Assembly (NCBI GenBank): GCA_947095535.1
Contig: OX352773.1
Coordinates: 34,679,398-34,743,397, forward strand
Reading direction: 5' to 3'
Origin: Poecilobothrus nobilitatus
Lineage: Eukaryota; Arthropoda; Insecta; Diptera; Dolichopodidae
DNA length: 64,000 nucleotides
Shown: positions 39,147 through 52,100 of the stretch, in pieces
Layout of the letters: every line of letters starts with the position of its first letter
How positions within the stretch are numbered: position 1 is the first letter of the stretch
Position numbers and translations under genes: made by a program
Notes under the pieces: generated by a model
Database searches by the model: none
Seen by the model: only the letters and a program-made list of their open reading frames with translations
Told to the model about the DNA's origin: nothing

Positions 39147-39258
39147 TTCCATTAATATTTTTCATTTAGGTTGGCGATAATTGTTAACGGATCTTTGACT
39201 TTATTTGAAATTATTTAGAAAATATTTAAAAGCTTTAGTTTTAATCTGATTAAATAAA
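39147..39258 (+). repeat. Dispersed repeat, copy B of a diverged pair
   Basis: Partner of 38017-38128. It shares CGGATC, AAAATATT, AAAAG and the terminal CTGATTAAATAAA block in the same order. The two are about 1.13 kb apart and direct. This fits either two insertions of one element or an old local duplication. Confidence 0.7.
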
Positions 39259-39735
39259 TATGATAAACTGAATTTATTAATTTACATTTAAAAGAAATAA
39301 TTAGTTTATTCATACAAGTTTATTTATGTTTTTCTCAACTTTCATAATTCGAACTAAATCTATAAGTTGGTACTTATAATAAATTTGTTAAAAAATCGAT
39401 CTCTCGATCTCTTAACACTGAAGAGAAAATTACATCTTATCTATACCTATCTTGATGACGGTTTCATTCAACTCGATGTGCTTATTAAATCGAATTGTTA
39501 GAACATTTTAAGTCTTTAAAATTTAACAGTTTTTTACCATACCTGTATAATTAAAATAACATCCTTTTATAAAATGCAAAAAAAAAAAATTAACTCAGTT
39601 AATTCATAATTTTATTATATGTATTTTAAATAAATAAAGAAGTAAGTACAAATAATAAACAAAACATTTATTACCAAATCAAAAAACAAACAACAACAAT
39701 AAAATAATAATTGTAATAATTCTATATTATTCGTA

Positions 39736-39780
39736 AATGCAATGCAATGCAATGCAATGTAATGTAATGTAATGTAATGT
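39736..39780 (+). repeat. (AATGC)4(AATGT)5 pentanucleotide array
   Basis: Four perfect AATGC units are followed directly by five perfect AATGT units. The C-to-T variant is confined to one side, as expected if a single substituted unit then expanded. Confidence 0.95.
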
Positions 39781-42470
39781 TAATAAAAACTAATCACTCC
39801 TAATAATCATAAATTAAATTTCTAATGTTCCTAATTAAGAAAAATAGAATAAAAAAAAAATTGAAGCAAAAAAAAAATAAAATTAATAAATATTAATATA
39901 ATATTAAAAACTTTTTGTGCATATTAATTTGCACAAACCATATATTGAGTGAACGTTTTGTTGCAACGTTTTTTTTTATTTTTTTATTTAACGTTTTCAG
40001 CATTGTTTGAGTGCGTTATTTTGGTTTCTTTTTTTTTTTTATACCATTTTAATACATACTATGTGTAAAACTACGTAAGAGACATTGCGTCGTCAAATGC
40101 TGTTTGCTTTTTTTTTTCTTTTTTGTTTTTTTTGTATATTTTAACTTCATTGGTCATTGAATCTCATGACCAGAAAACAGTATAAAAAACAGAACAATCT
40201 AAAATGTACTTATATAGTCATTCTTACCTTTATTTATTAAGAATCAGTGCGATAAACAGAAAAAACACACACAAAAAAAAAAAAAAAAAACGTCATTATT
40301 TATTTTCACCTGTGCAGTATACCTTTATGTATTTTTCTTATAAAAGCAAAACAGCACAGCAGTGATTCAAAAAGCTTTGCATTTTATTTTTGATTTTATT
40401 ATTTGAAATTTTTTTTTTTTTGATTTTATTATTTTTTACCTTATTTTTCTATCAAATCTAATATTCTATTTTGATTCGAGTTATTAAATATTTCTTAGTA
40501 GCTATAATATATTAAAAGAAAAAAAAATATCGTTCATGTTCTTTAGAACTTTACTACATATATACATATATATATATGTATTTTTTTATTTGTTTTTTTT
40601 TTTTTTTTTTTAACTTTTAACACAATACTAACTAACTGTTAAGTTTTATTTAATAATACTAAAGAACATGGTATTATTCTTAGATTGTAATATCTATATC
40701 TCTATCTTTAGAATAAAGTTTATGAAGATAAATGTATCTATAATACATATCTAATATTTTATTTTTCTGATATTATTTTGATTTTTTGCTATATTACAAT
40801 TTTTTTTTTTTTTTTTTTGAAAGATTTCAATCTATAAAAAGAGAGATCACCATAAATGGTTGTACAGTACCAATTTTGGTAATGTGACCGTGGGGTGTAC
40901 AACAACCACAATTAAAAATAAAAAAAAAATAAAAAATAATAATATTAAGAAAAATCTATGCGATATTTGAATTTTAAATTGAAAAAAAAAAAGAAAAAAA
41001 AAAAGGAAAATTTTTTTTTTTTTTAAATAATAAAATAAAAAATAATTGTTCTAATGAGAATTTGATATTTAGAATAATATATATAGATACATATAGATTT
41101 TTTACATATAAAAATGTATAATATATATATTTGTATATAATTTTTTTTTTTTAAATTAAGAATGAAATTTTAAAATGCAAAAATATTATATGATTTTATT
41201 ATTTTTCCTGTGCAATTATATGTAAATTAACAGAGGATTTAAACAGTTTTATTAAAATGTGAACATTAATTTAATTTACGAAATGTTATAGTAAATTCTT
41301 AATCACTGTTTGTTTTTTTTTTTTATTTTTCTTTTATTAGGAGGTGGAGATGATTTTTCTTTTAACTGAAATTTCAGAAAATTGCAGTATTACATTTTTA
41401 CATTACAAATTTACTGCTAAAATCGGTGACTTGTAGATGCAACTTGTAGTACACCTAAAGGCATGTGAACGGACTTGAGTTTAAAAAGATTCAAATGTAT
41501 ACTTTCAATCTCTCTAAATCTGAAATAAGACAATTTTGGTTGGTATTTTTAGGGTCCATTTTCTTATAGCTAAAATATTAGGTATGCATCAGGATCTTAA
41601 TTGTAGAATTTGCAGCGAAGTAATGCTATAAAGTAATGCTTCAAGAAAAAGGTGGAAATATTTCGGTAGTTTCTTTTTCCAAAATTTAGATGAATTCGCT
41701 GAAAAAAGAACTGAGAAGATTTCAAAACTTCTTACGTCAGATTGATATCATCGTGGTATAAATTTAAGAAAACTTAACACCAACTCTTACCGGATATGTT
41801 TTTCTATACATTTTGAAGTTTCTCTATAATTTTAAAGTCTAGTGATTACTGACACATTCGTTCCGTCTACATAAATAAAAATATATAAAATAGTGTTACA
41901 TAATTTTAAAATAGTGAATGAAAAATAACGAAAAAGCTTTTGAAAATAATATTGTTTACATTGCAAAAGGCAATGAATGTCCTTAAACCAGAATATTCAT
42001 ATAAAACATATATCTCTGAAGTAACCCTTGATCCTCAATAAAAAAATACATGTAAGATTTGAGATATAAAATAGTCCCAAAAACCGTATTAATAACTTTC
42101 AGAGAGCTGAATTTACAACAGTCATTGTTTATTTTAAATTTTCTTTTTGAATTATATATTAATAAAAATACATGATTGTATCACAGAAAACTCAAAAAGA
42201 AACTAAAAATTGTATTGTTGTGTATGTTTTTAAATAAGATTTTTAGGCACGTTAACTTTAGGTTTCAAAAATTTTAAGAATATTTAAATTACTTTTTTTT
42301 TTTTTAATAACGAATACATTTTGTTATATGAATTGAATGATTTTTTTTTGTAGTTCCGATTTATTAAATGAATAAATTGAATAATAAAAAAATAATTACA
42401 TATATTTTATAACACACACGATGACAAATTAAAATTAATTCTGAAAAAAAACAAGAAAAAAAAATTTAGA

Positions 42471-42491
42471 AAATGTCAAAATTTGACATTT
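42471..42491. other. Perfect 10-bp inverted repeat (AAATGTCAAA)
   Basis: AAATGTCAAA and TTTGACATTT are separated by a single A. This is a compact palindrome around the TGTCAA/TTGACA motif. It could be a dimeric factor site or chance. Confidence 0.8.
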
Positions 42492-43664
42492 AAAAAATTT
42501 TTATAATCAAAAATACGCATAATTTTTTTTTAATTTGATGTTTGATCGATGAGTGATAAAATTTCACACCTTATATTTTTAAAATTTCAATAAAAGAATT
42601 TTAATATTAAGGTTATAGGCACATAATAATATTATGTTAATTATTGATTTATAAAATTAATTTGAATTGAATTTTTGATAAGATTAAACAATTTTAATTT
42701 GATTTAAATTTTTATATTATTTATATAAGATTTAAATTTAGATAATACATACATCTGATTTGATTTGAAGCAAAAGCATTAATTAAAAAAAAAAAATGAT
42801 CATTGTTTAAATATTGCATTTATACGTATTAACATAAGTGTAAAGGAGTTTGACAGTTTGACACTTGATTTTGAAAATCAAATTTATATTGACTTTTCAA
42901 ATAAATAAAAATATGTATTTGTTCGAAATTGACTTTATTATATGATATAGATTTTATATTTTTAAAATATTTTGATCTTTACGTCTGTGTGTTTTAATTG
43001 GTAATTTAAATTATTCGTAGCACTGTAAAATAATATTATACTATAATTAAATAACTGTTGCCAATTAAGAATTTCTGTGGAACACTTTAAAAATAAAACC
43101 GAAATTTTTTTCCGAATTGAATCCAGAAGAAACAAAGGAAGAAGCATAACAAATTGCCCAAGGTTTTAAATAATTATTTTGAAAAATTTATCTGTTTCAA
43201 ACACTATTTAGGTATTGTTTTGAGTGCATTTTTTGGAGAATCTTAGAGACCTCCAAATTTAAATCTCTTAGAGAGTTAGAAAAATTTTTAAGAGCATTTT
43301 TTGGAACTGTGATAAATGAAGAGCATCGATATAAAAGGGTGCCCATGCTACAAGTATTAATAAAGAAAGTAACAATGTTTGAGGAATTTCTTCATCTTCA
43401 TAAAGATTTGACTATTTAAATCAAAAATAATTATATCAAAAACTGAAAAAAAAAACTAGAGGAAATATGGTACAATTGCCATAAATAATTAGGAGTAAAC
43501 CAATTAGAAGAGCGCATTAACAACCCAGCTTAGCCATTCAGCTAATTTGACATACTATCAATCTGATTTTATATCAATAATTAAAGCTAAGTACTCAGTT
43601 AAAAACAAATACAAAAGGAGTCTGTCATATTTCTTTGACATTTATTTCTTTTTAGCACAAAAGT

Positions 43665-43698
43665 AATTTTGACAGACATTGTTGTGACTGTCAAAATT
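43665..43698. other. Hairpin, 11-bp perfect stem
   Basis: AATTTTGACAG (43665-43675) and CTGTCAAAATT (43688-43698) flank a 12-base loop. It uses the same TTGACA core as the palindrome at 42471. Confidence 0.8.
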
Positions 43699-44059
43699 CC
43701 TTTAAGAAATATAAATTTTTTATGTATTTCTGAAAGAAAATATAATGTTGACGCTACTAGAGTCATCTATCGGGAAATGAAATATTATTTAATCTTCCTT
43801 TTGAACTGCAAGTGCAATTTATATTCATTTCCAGAACTTTACTTGACTTTTTTTTTGCATAGACTTTATGTAGAAAGAAAAATTCTTATATATGAGTAGG
43901 TAGGTATTAAGCTTAGAATTGACAAGCAAAAAAAGAAAAAAAATATTAATTAAAAAATAGTTGTTTTATAGTCCCTAACCGTAACTGTAAAAAGAAGAAC
44001 ATATTAATTAAATAATTAATTATATAGTCCATCATAACTGCGTGGAAAATTGAATAAAA

Positions 44060-44226
44060 TTTTCTCGATGCTCTCATGATATGCGAATCTCGATGATATC
44101 GTTTATTGCATATGATCAAAGCGATGCTCCAATATAAAAGCTGGTCTGAAAAATATTTGTTGAATTGAATTTTTATGCTCCGCTAGCATTGATGCTCTGA
44201 TCATTTATCGCATCTCCAATATAAAT
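44060..44226. promoter_or_regulatory. Cluster of ATGCTC motifs (possible regulatory patch)
   Basis: ATGCTC or a close variant occurs at about 44068, 44124, 44175 and 44192. CTCCAATATAAA(A/T) occurs twice (44127-44138 and 44214-44225), and TGATCA appears twice. The density of a shared hexamer in 170 bp is unusual for this sequence. No factor is assigned, and a mobile-element relic is equally possible. Confidence 0.25.
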
Positions 44227-45888
44227 ACATCCTTTGTTATTTGATTTTATTATAGAAAAGGTTAATCTGTAAAGTTTGACTATAGTATATTTATTATTTC
44301 TACTATGGGAAGAGGATCAATTGATGAAAAGGAACCATATTTTAGAACTTAAATTAAAAAGTACTCTTGCTAAATATAAATTTTCGTTTTTTCATTGTCT
44401 TATTTCAAAATTTTATAGATATAAATTTCCAACTGTAATATTTTTTATAAGTCATTGCAATAAATATTATAAAGTATTTATGCATTTTTTAAAAAAAGTT
44501 TGATAAAAGTTAAAATACTAACTGACCTAAAAATATATAAAGAATATATAATTTTTGTAAGTTTTTTCTTTTAGTCATTTTTTTTTTAGAATTTCATTCA
44601 GTGTTAAATTTTCATTCATTAACTAAAATAACAGATAATAAAAAAAAAAAACAGTAAAAAACAGATTTATTCATTTTTTATAACAGTTTTTATGTTTCAA
44701 TTGAATTGCAAAAACACGCTCTTAATTTTTTCAAATAAAAAAATTTAACCAAGTTTCTTAATTTGGCCATTTTTTGACTAAACAACAAAAAAAAAAAAAA
44801 GAATTATTTAATTTTTTTTTAAATCCAATAAAATTAATTTTATTTAAAATTTTGTTTTTTTTATTGTTATAGGTAAAGTTTTTTTTTTTTTATTTTTAAT
44901 ATATCGTCTATCATTTATTTGAAAATTGGTTAAAAAAAAAAAAAAAAATTAAATAAAAATGAAAGAAATCTACGAGGGAGTGAATTGACAGTTAACTGAC
45001 CTCTTCTTTTTATACCACCTGAATAAAAATTTTTTTTTTTTTTTATGTTTTCTTTTTAATAAAAAATTTAAAAAAGAAAAATTAACGCCCGCCATTATAA
45101 AAAAAATCGCTTCGATGACGTTATAATGAAACAACACAATAAAAAAAAAAAATTATATTGTATTTATTTAATGCCTATATATTATAATATAATCTAAAAT
45201 TTTCTAAAATACAACAACAAGAACAACAAAACAAAAGAAAAATAATAATATAAAAATTAAATACTAAAGTTAATTTAGGTTTCATTTTATTTTTCTTGTT
45301 TTATTACTTTTTTTTTTTTTTTTTTTGGTATATTTTGCAATACACGCTTGTAAATAAGGTAAAATCTACTAATAATAGTAATAAAAATACAAAAAAAAAA
45401 AAGATTTTTTTTAAGTTAAATGTATTTTTTTTTTTTAAATTTGGCGTCTTTATGTCGCCAAATTGTCTTTTGTGCTAAAAAAAAAAACGTTATTTATCAG
45501 TAAATTATCATTGCCACTTTTTGAAAGTTTCTTTGATCAGTTTTACTTTTGGTTATGAAAATTAAATAATATAATAATATAAATTATAAACAATATAATA
45601 ATATGATGCTCTTTTTGTATGAAAGCTTCTATAAGTTTTATAGTTCAATTTGTTTTTCTAATTTTCTTCGGGAAATTGTTTTGGTATAACTAAATAGTAA
45701 ACACCAAGCAAGGATATGAATTTATTGTATGTGTTTTCGCTGGATTTTTTTTTTTTTATGTTAATGGAGATACAAATAAAATAAGCCAAATCACGGTTTA
45801 AAGTTGTAATAAAAATACTACATATATAAAGTTGGGCAAAAGGGAGTTGAAAATCAGCTTTTGGATGAAGAAAAAAATAATGTTACTT

Positions 45889-45933
45889 TATTATAACATT
45901 ATTTTAACTGTGCGTTAAAATAATGTTATAATA
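45889..45933. other. Perfect hairpin, 20-bp stem and 5-base loop
   Basis: The left arm TATTATAACATTATTTTAAC (45889-45908) is the exact reverse complement of 45914-45933, around the loop TGTGC. Pairing stops abruptly on both sides. The arms also echo the neighbouring AATAATGTTACTTTA at 45877-45891. Confidence 0.9.
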
Positions 45934-48900
45934 TTATATTCTGCTTAGAATTTTTCTTCCTTATACAAATTTTTAGAAAAGTAACATATTAAATATTGGT
46001 ACATATACACAAAGTTGTTTATTATTCATATACTAGTTAGCTTCAAATTTTTTTGAACGGTACATTTCAAAATACCGCGGTTGATTAGCCGAATGTAGGT
46101 TGATTATGATTGTAGCTACATTATGTAATATAAATACATACTATAGTTAAGTTATTTTTGTATGTAACCTGATACAATTTGTGTATTATCTGATACAATT
46201 AATATTTATTTTTATTTATATCAAAAATTTGTTTATGTTTATAGCATTTGATTGTTGTAACGTTATGAAATATTAAATTTTCAATGACAATTTAAAATTG
46301 TAAATCAATTACAAATTAATCAAGTCCTTAAGTAGTATATCATCTTAGATCAAAATAACGGGATTTTTGCGGAAGGAAACCTACTAGTATTGTTTTTTTT
46401 TTTTTTGTTTTTTGATTTATATTATATTTATCAATGTGAATTGTGGATTAGTGTAAAGACAATTGTTTCTTATTAATTATTATTAAAACTGTAGCAAAAA
46501 TAACTCACCTAGAGTTTCCTTTCCTATATAAAAAATACAAAAAATAGAAATTTTATGACGACTATTTCAATTGACTCTGTGAAATTTGAATGACGTGAAA
46601 TCTGTAAAAGTATTTAAAGATTTCGTGAATTTAAATCTGTTTGGAGATTTCAGAGATTAAAAAGTTTTGAATTGACTGAAATCATTTCACTTAATATGTA
46701 TATGTATGATTATTTCAAAATTTTATTAAACATTTTGTAATACATACAATATTTTTTTTATAATATTCAAGTTAGCATCTTATTAACTGTAGGATCAACT
46801 AAAATTTCTTGAATCGTTTCTTTCTTAATTATTGTTCGCACCAGATTAACACATTTTTTGTTTTTTTTTTTTTTTGTATAAAAATGATAAAATACAAAAC
46901 TGTAAAATGTTAAAACTGTTAAGATATGCCGTTATGGTAAAAATATATATACATATATATATATTTTGTTATACACCGCTATGATTTGCTTTTTTTTTGG
47001 CGCAGTATATTTTATTAAATAATTTAATCCACCATCATCTTTAAAATTACTATGTATCGATAAATCGATTGGATGGGTGATGGTCAATTTTGGACAATTA
47101 AATTTTTTTTTTTCCTCTTTGTTAACTTTCTTTTTTAGGTTAACGTGGTAATAACAGATTTAAAGGAAAACTAAATCCAAAAATTACTTAAAAACCCAAA
47201 AAAAAAAAAATTTTTTAAAAACAAATGATGACTAAGTGAAGATAAGTACGCTTATAAATATAGGTGTAAAACCGGCAGTTCATCTTAATATTTTTTTTTT
47301 TTGTTTTTACAGGTACTGTATACAGAAAAGGCAAAAAATTAAAATAAAAAAATCGCAAACCTTTTTAGGGCATTTAATGTTTTCCGTTTTGGTGTTATTC
47401 TGTTATTATTATTATTATTTTTCCAGCGCGCGTAATGTTAATTTTTCGCGTATGAAAATCAGTTAACAGGAAGGTGAATGAACAGTTAATCACAATCAGA
47501 GATTTTCGTTTTAAAATGATGCAGCTGTGGACTGTGATTCTATTTTTGGTGTAATGGATAATATTATTAAAATTGCACTTATATTATTTAAATGTACCGT
47601 TGTTTGGTATTGGCCATTATTTTGGCTACTGATTTCATATCCCTGTATTAAAAGCAAACACAAAGTGTAGGTGTAACTAAACAACTACTATTTTTGGTGT
47701 TGACAATTTTTTTTTTTAAATATGTAATTTTTTATATATGTTATGGGTGATATTTAAAAAAAATAAATAAATTTACTTTATAGCTAATTAGTAATTAAGA
47801 ACAACAGAATATTTAAATTTAGTCACAATTTAAATTTTGTAATTAAAAAGCAATGAAGATTAAATAGGGAAAGAGAATAAAAAGGAAATATTTTGTTAAA
47901 TGAATATTCATTAGAAAATTGAAAAAAATTGTACATAGATGTATAAATTATTTTTGTTGACAGCGTTGTACGTTTCTTAAAAAAAAAAAACAAAATAATG
48001 TTTAATTAAGTAGAAAATAAGTATCAAATATTTAGGTTACATCATAGGTTACATCATATAAAAGACACAAAAGATTAAGTATGTATATGTACTTTATGTT
48101 CAATTATAATATTATATATAGGTAAAATCAACAATTATTATAATATTTAGATTTCTTAGAATCTATTTTTAAAATTTAATAAAAATTAATTTTATATATT
48201 AATTGAATTTATTTCATTTAAGCACCTATATAATATTGCTAGAATACAGCATAAAAATATTATAACGAATTAAAATAGGGATAATGATACAAATATCCTA
48301 TCTATTAAGATAACAGTACACAGATCTAATTTTTAAAATGTAACTAAATGTACTTTCAATAATCACTCTCAGCATAGCGAATTTTGAGACTTTTTTTCAC
48401 GTTTTGTTGCTTTTTTTTTTTTGTATATCTTATAGATTTTTCAACTCAACTCTTGATTCACTCAATTCTAATTTTAATTCAAATTTAAAATCAGTAATTT
48501 GAGTTCGAAATTTAATGGATATCGATTGAATTTAATAATCTTAAAAATACAAAAAATAAAATATTAATCAAGTAATTATTATCTTATTAAAATATAAGCA
48601 TTATATATATAAATAAACAATATTCAATTTATACGTATAAGTATACTTACAAATAAATACAAATAAATACAAAAGTATTAATATTTTAGATATTTCACCA
48701 ATTTTACATGTAATCAGAACCATAAGACATAAATGACTGTCAACCGTACAGTATTTATTATATATAGAAATATAAATTTATTTAATCGTTGAATTTTATC
48801 ATTGTTTTCCCATTATGTACATTAATTAAATATGATCTTTGATTATTATGCGGATATTGTACAAAATATTATATTAAACTCTTGTTATTTTAAGCTAATC

Positions 48901-49067
48901 GATATTAAAAATTAATTATTACTAACTAATAGAATATTTTACTAACTATAAAAATTTACTAACTAGTAAAATATACTATAACTAACTGTTAACTACATAT
49001 ACTTGAAAAATCTTCCGAATTCTATAATAAAGATATATGTATATGTACACCTGTTCTTTTTAGTCAG
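45934..49067. other. AT-rich non-coding stretch
   Basis: GGTTACATCATA is tandemly doubled at 48035-48058. The interval 47400-47560 is less AT-rich (CCAGCGCGCG, ATGCAGCTGTGGACTGTG) and might be regulatory. The short frame crossing it starts in a T-tract stretch and is not convincing. Confidence 0.45.
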
Positions 49068-49120
49068 TATAGTCACATTTTATATATGTTATATATGTAC
49101 ATATATAAAATGTGACTATA
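49068..49120. other. Perfect hairpin, 22-bp stem and 9-base loop
   Basis: The arms are 49068-49089 (starting TATAGTCACATTTTATA) and 49099-49120 (ending AAAATGTGACTATA), exact reverse complements around TATATATGT. Pairing ends sharply at both sides. At 53 bp overall it is shorter than a usual animal microRNA precursor and has no mismatches. A recent palindrome, a foldback remnant or a siRNA-type hairpin are alternatives. Confidence 0.92.
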
Positions 49121-52100
49121 AATATACCATCATAAAACACCGAATTTTTTTTTATAGATATTCAATAATATTAAATTTCAATCGAATTATCGTTTCTAGA
49201 ATAAAAAAAAAAACCAAAATTATGCATTTAAAAACTTAAAATTAAAACTAATATAAAATGGAAAATGAAAATTGAACAAATCATCCATTTTGTAAAAAAT
49301 GTCACTTTAACTGTCAATTTTGTATCTATTATATGTCAATCGGCCATATTTGATGTTGAACGTTTTTCTTTTTTTTTTTTGATTTTTTTTTTTGCTCAAT
49401 AACTGCTATGTACTTGTACTGTTTACTGTATTCCAAAATTTTTAATTTTTGCTTGTTGTTGTTGTTTTTGGTTGTTTGTTACTGTTGGTTTCAAATTTTT
49501 AGTTTTAATGACATTTTATAAAAACATTTATTGCAACAATTTTAATTCAACAAAATATAACATAAAATAACAAGAAAAAAAAAAAGAGAAATAATAATTT
49601 TTTTTTGTGGTTCACAATATTTTTTTTTTATTTAAAATCAAAAAATTAACAAAACCATCATCGAAAATGCAATGACTTGCTTCTGTTTTTTTTTTTTTTT
49701 GTTTTGTTTTTACGAATTGGTGCCTTACGTTGTCAATATATTTATTTTTTTATTTTATTTCTTTTTCGAACATTTTTATTCAACAAAATTGACAATATCA
49801 ACGCAATTTTTATTGAAGATATCACCGAAAAAATAAAAAAAACTAAAATAAAATGCAGTCATATACTCATAAGAAAAAGATATTGTTTCATTTCGTTTAG
49901 AATATATATATGTATATATATATATATACGATCGTTGTAAAGCCTAGTTTGTATTTTTTATGGAATTACATTTCATTATTAGTAAGTTGCAGATATGAAA
50001 ATGAAAGTAAAGGAAGAATTGTTTAGTGAAACATTGGGGCTTATTTATATGAATTGCTGTATTTTGTTTGGTAACTATTTAATTTAAAATTCATATTCAT
50101 ATTTTTTAAGTTATTTCCATATTTTATTTTCTTTTCAAATTTTTATTTATGTAAAAATTATAAGTTTGAATTATAATTGAATAGAAAAATTATGGTGATT
50201 GAATTATTAAAAAATAATGATAGGTACATAAATAATAAACCATCAATGACAAAAAACAAATTTGCTATGGTTAATTCAAATCCTCTGGAACCATTACTGA
50301 GCCGATTTTGGTTTGTATGTACCATCCATTAATAATTGTCTAAAAACATAAAAAATGAAAATAATAAAAACAAAACTTTAAGATAATTAGAATATAAAAA
50401 TAATATAATGGGGATTACTTTCACAAAGCTACATTTCATTTTATCGAATATTACTTGCCTGAATTTTCATTTGCATGCATACTGCGTCTGCATTTGCATT
50501 TTATTCGATCGCGTTTTATTTGACAGGATTTGTTTTGCCTGTGTAAACATTGTCGAAATACATCTTCTCATAATTTTACAGGCAACTTGTAATTAACATT
50601 TTAAAAATTCTAAAGTATTATGTATATATTTCAATTACAAAGCATTTAAATAGTGAAAACTGTACGTTCCCAAATCTCCATATATATATTTATACATATA
50701 TTGCAAAATGTAACCCTAATTTTTTAACTAACTATAAAACTCCCTTCAATTATTTTCTTATATACATATATTAATATCAAAGTGGTTTAAAACAGTGAAT
50801 ACTGTCATTCCCAAATCGCTGCTAAACAAATTATTAAAACCATGATTTTGTAATCAGTTTAAAAAACCCTTCTAATTATTTTTATTGAACTTTAAAATCG
50901 GTCTTACTTCAGAATCTCGTAAATTTCATGTATATACATATTCTGAAAAAAAGATATACATATTCTGAATATGACATATGTACCTTATAATAAATTTGAG
51001 AATAAAAATATAAATATTTCCGCTTAAAAGTTATAAAAATAACATGTGGAATGAGGAACTATATTTTAATGGTGAAATGAATGATTTGGAATATTTTATG
51101 CATTAAATAAATTTTAAATTTTTGAATTTATTTGAATATTTGAATTTATTTTATATTAAATTTGTAAACTAAGACTTAATTAAGTATAGGTAATAAAAAT
51201 ATATTCTAAAATTGTATCATTCACCGATTTTTGTAATGTTTAAATTATTTTGTGATAAAGTTCTTTTTTTTTTTAAAGGTGTGCACCACATCTCTTATTC
51301 TTAAAACAGTTTCACAAAAAAATCCGTTTTTTGTTATTTTTTACCAATAAAAAGTAAGAAAACTTCCTTGAAATTGTTACGTCCTAAATGTTGCTATTAA
51401 AATTGTTTTTTTTTTTTATATTTTTATAAAAACAACAAAAAATTAAATACGATTAAATGAAAGGAAAAAAAATTATATTCTGTCAAATGTTGCACAAAAA
51501 TTGACATTCAATGCTAACAAATAACACAATTCTGGATATATATAAAAAAAAAAAGGTTAAATTTAAAGAACAGAAAAAAAAAAAAAAAATGGTTAAAACA
51601 ATTAAAAGATTTGACAATTTGATTTTAATCTTGCCATGAATGGATTTTGGATATAATCTTTTAATTCCTGTATGCACACATATAGAATTAAGATCATATA
51701 GACATTTAATAGAATGATAAAAAAAAAGCGATGTTTAAAAAAATTTTTTTTTTTGATAATTTTGTTTAATTCTTAATGAATCTGATATTTTCCTTAAAAT
51801 TTTTTTATACCATATTGGTGATTTTAATATTAATTTGCTTGAATCTTTTGTAAATATGGGCTTGAAAATATGAAAATTTAATGATTAAAAAATGTTAAGA
51901 ATCTGTCAAATTATTATTAAAGAATTAAAATTTTGAATGTCAAGGTGAGTGTAATAACATGAAAAGTAATTATTGATTCCAGATTTAGGACTTCTGAATT
52001 ATAATAATTATTTAATAAAATAATTATCTTTCAAATAGGATAGATATCTTTCTAATTAAGTTTATTGAAACTAATTATAATTATATTAATTGGAAACCTA

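Larger units (their letters stand above)
39259..45888. other. AT-rich non-coding stretch
   Basis: Holds the pentanucleotide array, several hairpins listed separately, and a perfect 17-bp palindrome TTGATTTTGAAAATCAA at 42865-42881. The less AT-rich block 41390-41830 repeats AGTAATGCT twice but matches no family I know. The frame at 43669-43899 has no recognisable motif. Confidence 0.45.
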
